A DNA stretch of 5,936 bases, taken from assembly GCA_002500765.1 (NCBI GenBank), contig DLSX01000189.1, positions 1 to 5,936 on the forward strand, given 5' to 3'. Below are positions 1 to 5,675 of the stretch, piece after piece. The position numbers and the translations under genes were made by a program. Positions within the stretch are counted from its first letter, which is position 1, and each line of letters opens with the position of its first letter. The notes beneath the pieces are model-generated. The model searched no databases. It worked only from the letters and a program-made list of their open reading frames with translations, and had not been told where the DNA came from. Source of the stretch: Neorhizobium sp. UBA7851. Its GTDB lineage: Bacteria; Pseudomonadota; Alphaproteobacteria; Rhizobiales; Rhizobiaceae.

Positions 1-3000
1 GCGCTCCTCGCTTGCAAGCCCGAGCGACACGACCGCCGCATCCAGCACGACGCAGGGACTGCCGATCAAGGCTCCCACGGCGCCAGCATCCTCGGTCCCG
101 GCAAGTCCGCGCAGCAGGCCCGAAAGCCGCCAGCGTTTTGGCGCGATCTCGGTTGCAGACAGAAAGCCGATGATTTCCCACACGCCGTTCCGCGCCTTAA
201 CGGCGATCCGGTTTTCGCCGGACAGGACTGCCAGTTCCGCCGCCGAAGCCAGTCCGCCGAAATGGAGATCCAGTTCCAAAATGCTCGCATGATCGAACCG
301 GCCCGACAGCCCGGAAAGGAGCGATGCAGATAAAGATCCGGTCCGCGCCGGACGATCGAGCGTCACGCGCATGCGATATCCCTCACTCGTGGCGGAAGAC
401 GAGATCGCCATACGCCTCCAGGGCCTGCAATAGCCGGCCACACAGGCAAAATCTTCGGGGTCGGCATCCGTCAGCTGCGGCAAATCCATGAAATGCAGGA
501 GAGGCTGAAACGCATCCGACACACCGCCGCCACCCGTATTCCCCCGGCCGCCCGCCACATGCGTTCCTGAAGGCGGAAGCGCCACATGATGCCGCGCCTC
601 GATCCGGCGAACAGCCCCGTCCTCGATCCGCTCGACCACGAATATCCCATCCGGTCCGTCGACAAGCCGGATCGCGTCACCCGTCTCGATCGCCTGCTCG
701 GCCGGAGAGATCGAGAAACTCAATACCCGCCGCGCAATACGGCTTGCCCGCAACGCAGCTTCGACCGCCCCAATCGCCGTTTCCTCGGAAAGTGTCGCCG
801 GCAGATCGTAACCGAGCACACGCCGACCTTCTGCCGCGATGGGGCGCGAGCGCACGCTCGCCTGCTCATAGTCCAAGACCGGATTGTAAAAAGTCAGCGC
901 CGCCTCGGCGGGGAAGTCACTGTCATGCCCCCGGTTTTCCGTCCACATCGGCTCACCCTCGATATCAGCCAATACCGAGATTTCATGCGGCTCAAGGCTT
1001 GCCGCCTGCCGCGAGCGAAACCTGATCCTGCCCGCATCCTCGACCGCATCGATCTGGAAGGCCTCCATCAACGGCTCGATCAAGGCCCGTGCCGACGTCA
1101 GCTCCGCCTGGACATATCCCGTCAGGTCTCCACTGACCGCCGAGACATCGAAATCCTCGATACCGTGATCGGTGAGGATCGCCGCGATCGCATCGGCAAG
1201 CGTGGTGCCGCCAAAGCGACCATTGAGCCAGTGCCCGGCCCGCCAGTTGCCACCATCGCTCCAGACAGACAGGTCATCAGGAAATGCGGGCGACGGCCGC
1301 GCATCCCAGGTCCAGACGAAGATATGTCCCGGATCGACCATGTCCAGCGATCCGGCGTTACCCTGCCAATATCCGTGATGCGCCTCGAGGAACCGTCGCT
1401 GCTGACTGTCCGACCTGCCGCCCGAAGAAAAATAGGGAAGATTGCTTTCCGCCGATTTAGGATCGACAAAGACATTAGGCTGGTTTGCCCCCTTGTCGAC
1501 CGCCGGGCAGCCCAGTTCGGTAAACCAGACGGGTTTCATGCCGGGCACCCAGTCTGTCGGTGTCAGCCGCTCCGCCCCGTTCAGCCGCTCGAAATGCCGA
1601 TGCGACCACCAGCCCTCGACATCCTTGTAACGAAAGACCCAGGGCTTGCCCGCAAGCCCATCGGTAATCGGCGAGCGATGGCGGTTTTGCCGGTCGGCAT
1701 CGCCGGCATAATACCAGTCATAGCCCTCACCGGCCGTGATCTGCCGCGCCATTGCCGCCACATCGTCACGCCCGACAAAACCATCGGGATTAGGTTCCGC
1801 GAGATCGTGGTCACGCCAGTCGGAAAGCGGCATGTAGTTGTCGATCCCGATCGCATCGATGTACGGCGATGCCCAGAGCGGATCGAGATGGAAGAACACT
1901 TCCCCCGAACCGTCCTGCGGATGATGGCCGAAATATTCGCTCCAGTCGGCGCCATAGGTGATTTTCGTCGACGCTCCGATTTTTCCGCGGACATCTCCGG
2001 CCAGTTCGACGAGCGTCTCGACAAACGGAAACCGATCCGCCGCGTCACGCAATTGCGTCAGCCCGCGCAGTTCCGAACCGATGACGAACCCATCCACGCC
2101 ACCTGTCCCGCCAACAAGGTCTGCGTAGTGCAAAACCATGCGGCGATACCCTTCCTCCCCGCCACTGAAAGCATCGACCTGCTGTCGCGCCACGGCCGAC
2201 CCGTCCGCCGTCCCAGCTCGTCCCGGCGCCGGATCACAGGTGATCCTGCCCCGCCAGGGATAGGCCGCCTGTTCGTTGCCTCCATAAGGATCCGAAAGCC
2301 CATTTCCCGGTGGGATATCCATCATCACGAACGGATAAAGAAAGACCTTCAGCCCCCGCGCCTTGAGATCCGCAATCGCCGCCCTGACGCTATCGTCGCT
2401 CGGTGTGCCGCCATAGGCCGGCGCACCGTTATTCCGGCTGACAAGATGCGCTTCGCCACGCCCGATACCCGCCACGGACCAGGGATCGCTCTCATCCCGT
2501 CGCGCCTCCACCTCGACGCCCGGCAGGATCCGGCAATGCCCGGCACGCAGGTCCGTACCGAACCACGAGATGACCAGCGCCACCCGTTGAAGGTTGGGGC
2601 AAAGCGCCTGCAATTCATCGATCGAAGCCTGCCAGTCGGTCAGGGCTGAAGTCGTGTGCCGGTTGACGATCCGCCCGCTACCCTCGCCGGTCTTTTCCGT
2701 GACCTGCCGCGTCTGATAGCCATGCTCCGTCGCGCCCGGAATGATCGTCACCGCCCTGATCTGGGTCTCCAGTCTCCCAACCGGCCGCAGCACCTCGAAC
2801 TGCAAGAGCGGAATGCGATTGCCGAATACATCCAGCGGCAACCGCTCGAATACGACATAGGCCAGCCCGCGATAGGCCGGCGCCAGTCCTTCGCCCTGTT
2901 TCGCCTCGATCAACGGATCGGGCAGTTGCTCCTCGTCGCCGCGATAGACGCGCATCTCGATCGCCGTCTGGTCGATCTCGCGCCCATCGGCCCAGACACG

Positions 3001-3375
3001 CCGCACCGAAGCGATCGGCCCCTCGCACAACCCGATGGCGAAATTGGCAAAGTAACGGAAGGTCTCGACGCGAGGCCCCGTCGCCTTGCCGCCAGTGCGT
3101 TCCCGCGTCACTTCCTCCTCGAAACGTGTCGCCCAGATCAGCGTCCCGCCGATCCGCGCGGTGCCGTAAAGCCGGTTGATCGCAGCCCCCTCGTCAGCCC
3201 CGGGAATGCGTGCCGTCCCAAGCCTCTGGCCTGAAATTGTCCGGCTTCCGTTGATCAAGGCCCGGTCGACGACACTACCGGCCAAAGCGCCCGCAGCCCG
3301 CCCGACAATCGCGCCTATGGGCCCGAAAAAACCGCCGAGCGCCGCGCCCGCAGCCTGGAAAAGAAGAGTGGCCAT
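1..3375 (-). CDS. GTA tail-tip / host-specificity protein gp15 ('megatron'), 3' end beyond window
   Basis: I translated the minus strand from the ATG at 3375. The frame stays open for exactly 1125 codons to the window edge. The family is usually about 1250-1300 residues, so roughly the last 10-15% is missing. Residues 8-36 are Gly/Ala-rich and hydrophobic (GGFFGPIGAIVG), which would suit a tail-tip segment near a membrane. A GTA TIM-barrel domain lies at about 345-700, with GFVIGSELRGL (Glu435), GADWSEYFGHH, IGIDNYMPLSDW and VWFTELGCPA (Glu620). A phage-tail_3-like domain follows at about 770-910, then a Gly-rich linker near 944-955. The C-terminal part contains the family block WRLSGLLRGLAGTED. 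In RcGTA, gp15 sits at the tail tip beneath the hub and is thought to contact and perforate the recipient envelope. The start is supported by a GGGGAGA Shine-Dalgarno sequence. Unlike the other genes here, gp15 is not coupled to its upstream neighbour gp14; a 326-bp gap separates them. I saw no frameshift or internal stop. Family assignment is confident; the envelope role is inferred from the family. Confidence 0.95.
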   Translation of the reverse strand, partial: MATLLFQAAGAALGGFFGPIGAIVGRAAGALAGSVVDRALINGSRTISGQRLGTARIPGADEGAAINRLYGTARIGGTLIWATRFEEEVTRERTGGKATGPRVETFRYFANFAIGLCEGPIASVRRVWADGREIDQTAIEMRVYRGDEEQLPDPLIEAKQGEGLAPAYRGLAYVVFERLPLDVFGNRIPLLQFEVLRPVGRLETQIRAVTIIPGATEHGYQTRQVTEKTGEGSGRIVNRHTTSALTDWQASIDELQALCPNLQRVALVISWFGTDLRAGHCRILPGVEVEARRDESDPWSVAGIGRGEAHLVSRNNGAPAYGGTPSDDSVRAAIADLKARGLKVFLYPFVMMDIPPGNGLSDPYGGNEQAAYPWRGRITCDPAPGRAGTADGSAVARQQVDAFSGGEEGYRRMVLHYADLVGGTGGVDGFVIGSELRGLTQLRDAADRFPFVETLVELAGDVRGKIGASTKITYGADWSEYFGHHPQDGSGEVFFHLDPLWASPYIDAIGIDNYMPLSDWRDHDLAEPNPDGFVGRDDVAAMARQITAGEGYDWYYAGDADRQNRHRSPITDGLAGKPWVFRYKDVEGWWSHRHFERLNGAERLTPTDWVPGMKPVWFTELGCPAVDKGANQPNVFVDPKSAESNLPYFSSGGRSDSQQRRFLEAHHGYWQGNAGSLDMVDPGHIFVWTWDARPSPAFPDDLSVWSDGGNWRAGHWLNGRFGGTTLADAIAAILTDHGIEDFDVSAVSGDLTGYVQAELTSARALIEPLMEAFQIDAVEDAGRIRFRSRQAASLEPHEISVLADIEGEPMWTENRGHDSDFPAEAALTFYNPVLDYEQASVRSRPIAAEGRRVLGYDLPATLSEETAIGAVEAALRASRIARRVLSFSISPAEQAIETGDAIRLVDGPDGIFVVERIEDGAVRRIEARHHVALPPSGTHVAGGRGNTGGGGVSDAFQPLLHFMDLPQLTDADPEDFACVAGYCRPWRRMAISSSATSEGYRMRVTLDRPARTGSLSASLLSGLSGRFDHASILELDLHFGGLASAAELAVLSGENRIAVKARNGVWEIIGFLSATEIAPKRWRLSGLLRGLAGTEDAGAVGALIGSPCVVLDAAVVSLGLASEER

Positions 3376-3379
3376 GATC

Positions 3380-3386
3380 TCTCCCC
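3380..3386 (-). promoter_or_regulatory. Ribosome binding site of gp15
   Basis: Minus strand reads GGGGAGA, then GATC, then the ATG at 3375. The purine-rich core is 4-5 nt from the start. It supports this ATG and shows that gp15 can initiate independently, as it must because no gene ends near it. Confidence 0.7.
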
Positions 3387-3481
3387 ACGCACCCGCCTCA
3401 CGGCTGGATGCGCGCTAAAATTGTGGTAACGTGTGAATGTTCGGAAGCAAAAGCAGAGATCGCCGCAGCCAGCGCGGCGCA

Positions 3482-3504
3482 TCGGTGGAGACGGGCTCCA
3501 CCGA
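3482..3504. repeat. Inverted repeat, 9-bp perfect stem
   Basis: TCGGTGGAG (3482-3490), loop ACGGG, CTCCACCGA (3496-3504). The stem is perfect and GC-rich with a 5-nt loop, about 30 nt upstream of the small ORF's Shine-Dalgarno sequence. No U-tract follows on either strand, so it is not a typical intrinsic terminator. It could be a 5'-leader hairpin of a plus-strand RNA or a hairpin in the gp14-gp15 spacer RNA. Confidence 0.6.
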
Positions 3505-3532
3505 CTTTGGCAGAAGCCCTGCTTTCAAACCT

Positions 3533-3540
3533 GGAGGTGA
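3533..3540 (+). promoter_or_regulatory. Strong Shine-Dalgarno sequence of the candidate small ORF
   Basis: GGAGGTGA is fully complementary to the TCACCTCC anti-Shine-Dalgarno of bacterial 16S rRNA, and it sits 4 nt (7 nt from the GGAGG core) before the ATG at 3545. A second ATG at 3540 overlaps it but reads only Met-Leu-stop. Read on the minus strand the same bases give ATCACCTCC, a copy of the 16S 3' end. Confidence 0.45.
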
Positions 3541-3544
3541 TGTT

Positions 3545-3634
3545 ATGAGGCTCAAGCCGATTGGCATTACGCTTATCTGGAGGGTGGCCCGGACGGGCTG
3601 GTCTATGACCGTCCGGATACACTTTACCAAGTAA
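3545..3634 (+). CDS. Candidate 29-residue basic small protein, antisense within the GTA operon
   Basis: The ORF is ATG at 3545 to TAA at 3632-3634. The peptide begins MRLKPIGITLIWRVAR and ends TVRIHFTK. It has a hydrophobic stretch (IGITLIW, residues 6-12), two tryptophans and six Arg/Lys with no acidic residue, so it is strongly cationic. I do not recognise a family. The main support is the Shine-Dalgarno sequence GGAGGTGA at 3533-3540, with GGAGG 7 nt from the ATG, a better match than any GTA gene has here. The frame is open upstream to an ATG at 3437, but that ATG has no ribosome binding site and the 3545 start is clearly better placed. Inverted repeats lie before, inside and after it. Possible readings are a small membrane-active peptide, a type I toxin, a leader peptide, or a chance ORF. 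No function is claimed. Confidence 0.35.
   Translation: MRLKPIGITLIWRVARTGWSMTVRIHFTK
3589..3616. repeat. Inverted repeat, 8-bp perfect stem inside the small ORF
   Basis: CCGGACGG (3589-3596) pairs with CCGTCCGG (3609-3616) across a 12-nt loop. It lies in the second half of the candidate 29-codon ORF, so either the peptide and an RNA structure share this sequence or the region is primarily an RNA element. Confidence 0.5.
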
Positions 3635-3640
3635 GTCCAA

Positions 3641-3668
3641 GGTGGGCGGGGTTCCCCCCCCGCTCACC
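3641..3668. terminator. Terminator-like hairpin after the small ORF, without U-tract
   Basis: GGTGGGCGGGG (3641-3651), loop TTCCCC, CCCCGCTCACC (3658-3668). This is an 11-bp stem with one G-U wobble when read as plus-strand RNA. It begins 7 nt after the TAA of the small ORF, where a terminator would be expected. The downstream bases (ACTTCAGC) are not a U-run, so intrinsic termination is doubtful. On the minus strand it lies 33 nt after the gp14 stop and could act as a stabilising or attenuating hairpin for the GTA message. Confidence 0.35.
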
Positions 3669-3701
3669 ACTTCAGCAATATACGCCAGTCCGCCACCATT
3701 T

Positions 3702-4145
3702 TCAATCAATCCGTGCTTCCGGAAACCGATGCACGGCGGCAATCCGCCGTCGCCATGAGGGCACCAGAGCGGAGCGCGTCACCGCCGCCTGCTCATAGGC
3801 ATGGATGAAGTGCTGCGGCCCGACAAGAATGCCCGCATGCTTGGCCGCACAATCCAGCCGCCAGCGAAACAGCAGCAGATCTCCCGGCAAGGCCTCGGCA
3901 AGCGCGACCGGCGGCCCGAACAGTCGCAGCGCCGCATTCATCAGCCGGTCCTCACCGCTGCGCTCGGCCCAGTCCGGCGCATAGGCCGGTACCGGTTCCG
4001 GCTCCTCGCCATAAAGATCGCGCCAGATTCCGCGGATGAGGCCGATACAATCGCAGCCCACATCCTTCGTCGCGCCCTGATGCCGGTAAGGCGTGCCGAT
4101 CCAGCCTTGCGCCAGCACAACGATCCGCTCTGCCGTCCCGTTCAT
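3702..4145 (-). CDS. GTA gp14, NlpC/P60-family cysteine peptidase (tail-associated cell wall hydrolase)
   Basis: The protein is 147 residues, the usual size for this single-domain family (TIGR02219-type phage cell-wall peptidase). The catalytic Cys33 lies in GCDCIGL, His103 in KHAGIL, and the third polar residue is probably His115 in FIHAY, so the active site looks intact. The N-terminal GWIGTPYRHQG (residues 14-24) is the typical lead-in to the catalytic helix. Enzymes of this family cleave peptide stems of peptidoglycan; in GTA particles this one sits in the baseplate and presumably opens the recipient wall. No signal peptide is visible, as expected for a particle component. The ATG overlaps the gp13 stop (ATGA), and the upstream sequence has only a weak ribosome binding site, so translation is probably coupled to gp13. 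The stop at 3702-3704 is followed by the gap before gp15. Confidence 0.95.
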   Translation of the reverse strand: MNGTAERIVVLAQGWIGTPYRHQGATKDVGCDCIGLIRGIWRDLYGEEPEPVPAYAPDWAERSGEDRLMNAALRLFGPPVALAEALPGDLLLFRWRLDCAAKHAGILVGPQHFIHAYEQAAVTRSALVPSWRRRIAAVHRFPEARID

Positions 4146-5017
4146 TCAAAGATCGGGCTGCCGTCATGGACCCGCTCCCCGTCCGCATAGGAATAGGCGA
4201 AATCCGCGCCCGGCACATGCGGGAAACCGCGAAAATTCAGCTGGTTCCGATAGCGCTCCCGACATGTCGCGAACGTCTTGTCACAGCCGGCGGTCACGGT
4301 GAATGCCCGTCCCGGCTCGACGTCCTCCTCCAGCGGCAGCCAGAGCCGAAGAACCGCAAGCCCGTCAGCGCGCCTTTGGTGCAGATCCACCTCGGCGGAC
4401 AGGCCGCCCGAAAACAGGATGCGCCCCTGCCGGAAAAAACCATCTGCAAAATCCGCCAGCCCCGACACAAGCAACCGGCTGCGGTCGATCATCTCGACAA
4501 CCAGGCCCTCGCCGCGCCAGGCCGCCATGTCCACCCGGCATCTGCCGTCGCCCAAACTCGCGTCACAACGGCGGTTGTAGAGCCTGCCCTGCGGCTGGTT
4601 CAGCCTATGCGCCAGACTGCGCAATTCCGCGCGAAACTCACCACCCGCCCGCACCACCTCGCCGATCTCGCGAATATTGAGCAACATGTTCTGTTCTGGC
4701 ACCGCCCAGTTGACGAGAAACAGCTCGACCCGAGCGCCATCGTAACGTCCGGCCACCAGGTCCTTCTCGTCGATCGCAGCGCTTGAAAACCCACCTGCCA
4801 CCTCATCGGCTTCGACGCCAAGCCCTGCGCCATGCTCGCTTTCGCTTGCAGCAAATCCGCTTGCAGCGAGAAAGCTCGTGCCGTCGAAACCAAGATCGCG
4901 GTCGTGATCGGTAAAGCCGATCGCCACTCCGTCGCGCCGCGTCACACGCCAGCAATGGCAGGTGGTCGTCGCCTCGCCATCCAGATGCGTCTTCAGCGCC
5001 TGCGGGATCGCCCTCAT
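4142..5017 (-). CDS. GTA gp13, baseplate hub protein (DUF2163 / phage BR0599 family)
   Basis: The protein is 291 residues, full length for the family. The N-terminal DUF2163 domain covers about residues 10-165, opening with TCHCWRVTRRDG and GFTDHDRDL. The C-terminal BR0599-type domain covers about 195-275, ending with the characteristic CRERYRNQLNFRGFPHVPG. Four cysteines are spaced in two pairs, Cys151/Cys160 (CDASLGDGRC) and Cys245/Cys252 (CDKTFATC). These match the positions proposed to hold a 4Fe-4S cluster in RcGTA-type hubs and the related lambda gpL tail-tip protein. Cys20 and Cys22 are additional. The hub trimer joins the gp12 ring to gp15 and forms the channel end. The ATG overlaps the gp12 stop by 4 bp and has a GGAG ribosome binding site 8 nt upstream (5026-5029). 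Its own stop overlaps the gp14 start. Family is certain; metal binding is inferred from cysteine spacing. Confidence 0.95.
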   Translation of the reverse strand: MRAIPQALKTHLDGEATTTCHCWRVTRRDGVAIGFTDHDRDLGFDGTSFLAASGFAASESEHGAGLGVEADEVAGGFSSAAIDEKDLVAGRYDGARVELFLVNWAVPEQNMLLNIREIGEVVRAGGEFRAELRSLAHRLNQPQGRLYNRRCDASLGDGRCRVDMAAWRGEGLVVEMIDRSRLLVSGLADFADGFFRQGRILFSGGLSAEVDLHQRRADGLAVLRLWLPLEEDVEPGRAFTVTAGCDKTFATCRERYRNQLNFRGFPHVPGADFAYSYADGERVHDGSPIFE

Positions 5018-5652
5018 GCCAATATCTCCGTCAGTGGTATGGTCGGAATTCGCCCGGCATCGAAATGTGCGAGATTGACGTCGATCCGGTCGATATCGAA
5101 GCGCACCGGCACGTCGAATTCATAGCCTGCCTCGATCAAGGCTCCGGCCGCCGGCACATACCCTGCAGCAAAAGTCACCATCCCGGTCACCGCATCCACC
5201 GAAAAGGCGGTTGTCGGCGCAGACACGCCGTCCACGCAGACCAGTACCGTTGCCCTGACCGGCTTGACGATCCGCCGTGTCCAGCTGCCGCCGATATCCC
5301 GATAGGTCTTCACCAGCTGGAACGAGGTCGTCACCCCGTCACCCGTGCCGATAATCTGGTCGGTCGCCGCAACCGTCCCGCCCGGCGGACACGAGGCCCA
5401 GTCGACAGGGTCGCGAAAGCGAAACCCGTAGAGCTGCCCCCGACGCGCCTCGAAAAATTCCAGCACGGCATAAAGATCGGCCAGCGACCGGATGCCCGAT
5501 CCGGCGTCATAACTGCGCCGGCTGTCGCGCCAGCGTTGGTTGCGCTGCTCCCGACCGTTGGAAAGATTGACGATATCGGTGCCCCGCCCCGCCCCGCCGC
5601 TCGCCCCGAGCGCTACCCGCAGGGGAAAACGCACTTCATGAAACCCGCTCAT
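5014..5652 (-). CDS. GTA gp12, distal tail protein (DUF2460, TIGR02217 family)
   Basis: The protein is 212 residues. The N-terminus MSGFHEVRFP, then SNGREQRNQRW (31-41), the helix SLADLYAVLEFFEARRG (56-72) and LYGFRFRDPVDW (74-85) are the signature of this family. The second half is a beta-rich ring-forming region (FQLVKTY near 111-117, then FDVPVRFD near 179-186). In GTA and siphovirus tails this protein forms the ring that connects the tube to the hub. I chose the ATG at 5652 over a TTG at 5679 that would overlap the gp11 stop: the ATG has an AGGAGAGG ribosome binding site 5 nt upstream and gives the family's usual N-terminus, while the TTG would add nine non-family residues. The stop overlaps the gp13 ATG (ATGA). 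Confidence 0.95.
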   Translation of the reverse strand: MSGFHEVRFPLRVALGASGGAGRGTDIVNLSNGREQRNQRWRDSRRSYDAGSGIRSLADLYAVLEFFEARRGQLYGFRFRDPVDWASCPPGGTVAATDQIIGTGDGVTTSFQLVKTYRDIGGSWTRRIVKPVRATVLVCVDGVSAPTTAFSVDAVTGMVTFAAGYVPAAGALIEAGYEFDVPVRFDIDRIDVNLAHFDAGRIPTIPLTEILA

Positions 5653-5657
5653 GCCGT

Positions 5658-5665
5658 CCTCTCCT
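5658..5665 (-). promoter_or_regulatory. Ribosome binding site that decides the gp12 start
   Basis: Minus strand AGGAGAGG, then 5 nt, then the ATG at 5652. It lies downstream of the alternative TTG start at 5679 and so argues that translation begins at the ATG, leaving a 23-nt spacer after the gp11 stop. Confidence 0.75.
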
Positions 5666-5675
5666 AGAACCCCGA

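Larger units (their letters stand above)
3376..3701. other. 326-bp gap between gp14 and gp15 with a structured antisense element
   Basis: This is the only stretch of the window not covered by a GTA gene, and it interrupts an otherwise tightly overlapping operon. It holds a plus-strand short ORF with a strong Shine-Dalgarno sequence (3545-3634) and three inverted repeats (3482-3504, 3589-3616, 3641-3668). On the minus strand it is the untranslated spacer of the GTA message. I see no tRNA, no transposase remnant, no terminal inverted repeats at the gap edges and no convincing promoter on either strand; the only -10-like hexamer, TAAAAT at 3416-3421, lacks a matching -35. It could be a small transcription unit inserted into the operon, an sRNA locus, or a repeat element of the rhizobial intergenic type. 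Confidence 0.6.

Noticed and set aside
586..2649. 687-codon plus-strand open frame (and a 192-codon one at 2656-3234)
   Set aside because: It is fully antisense to gp15, rich in Arg/Pro/Asp/Ile from the mirrored GC-biased codons, has no ribosome binding site and no recognisable domain. The minus-strand gp15 frame explains the region.
3416..3421. TAAAAT as a -10 box for a plus-strand promoter
   Set aside because: No acceptable -35 hexamer lies 16-18 bp upstream; the local AT-richness alone is not enough to call a promoter.
3398..3742. 114-codon minus-strand frame bridging gp14 and the gap
   Set aside because: It starts inside gp14 out of frame without a ribosome binding site, and its C-terminal part is the antisense of the plus-strand element. 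No family features are visible.
3801..4786. Plus-strand open frames over gp14 and gp13 (129 and 206 codons)
   Set aside because: They are antisense shadows of two securely identified GTA genes.
4843..4867. 10-bp direct repeat CGCTTGCAGC (4843-4852 and 4858-4867)
   Set aside because: It lies in gp13 and encodes a repeated Ala-Ala-Ser in residues 51-59; ordinary coding microduplication, with no sign of a mobile element or array.
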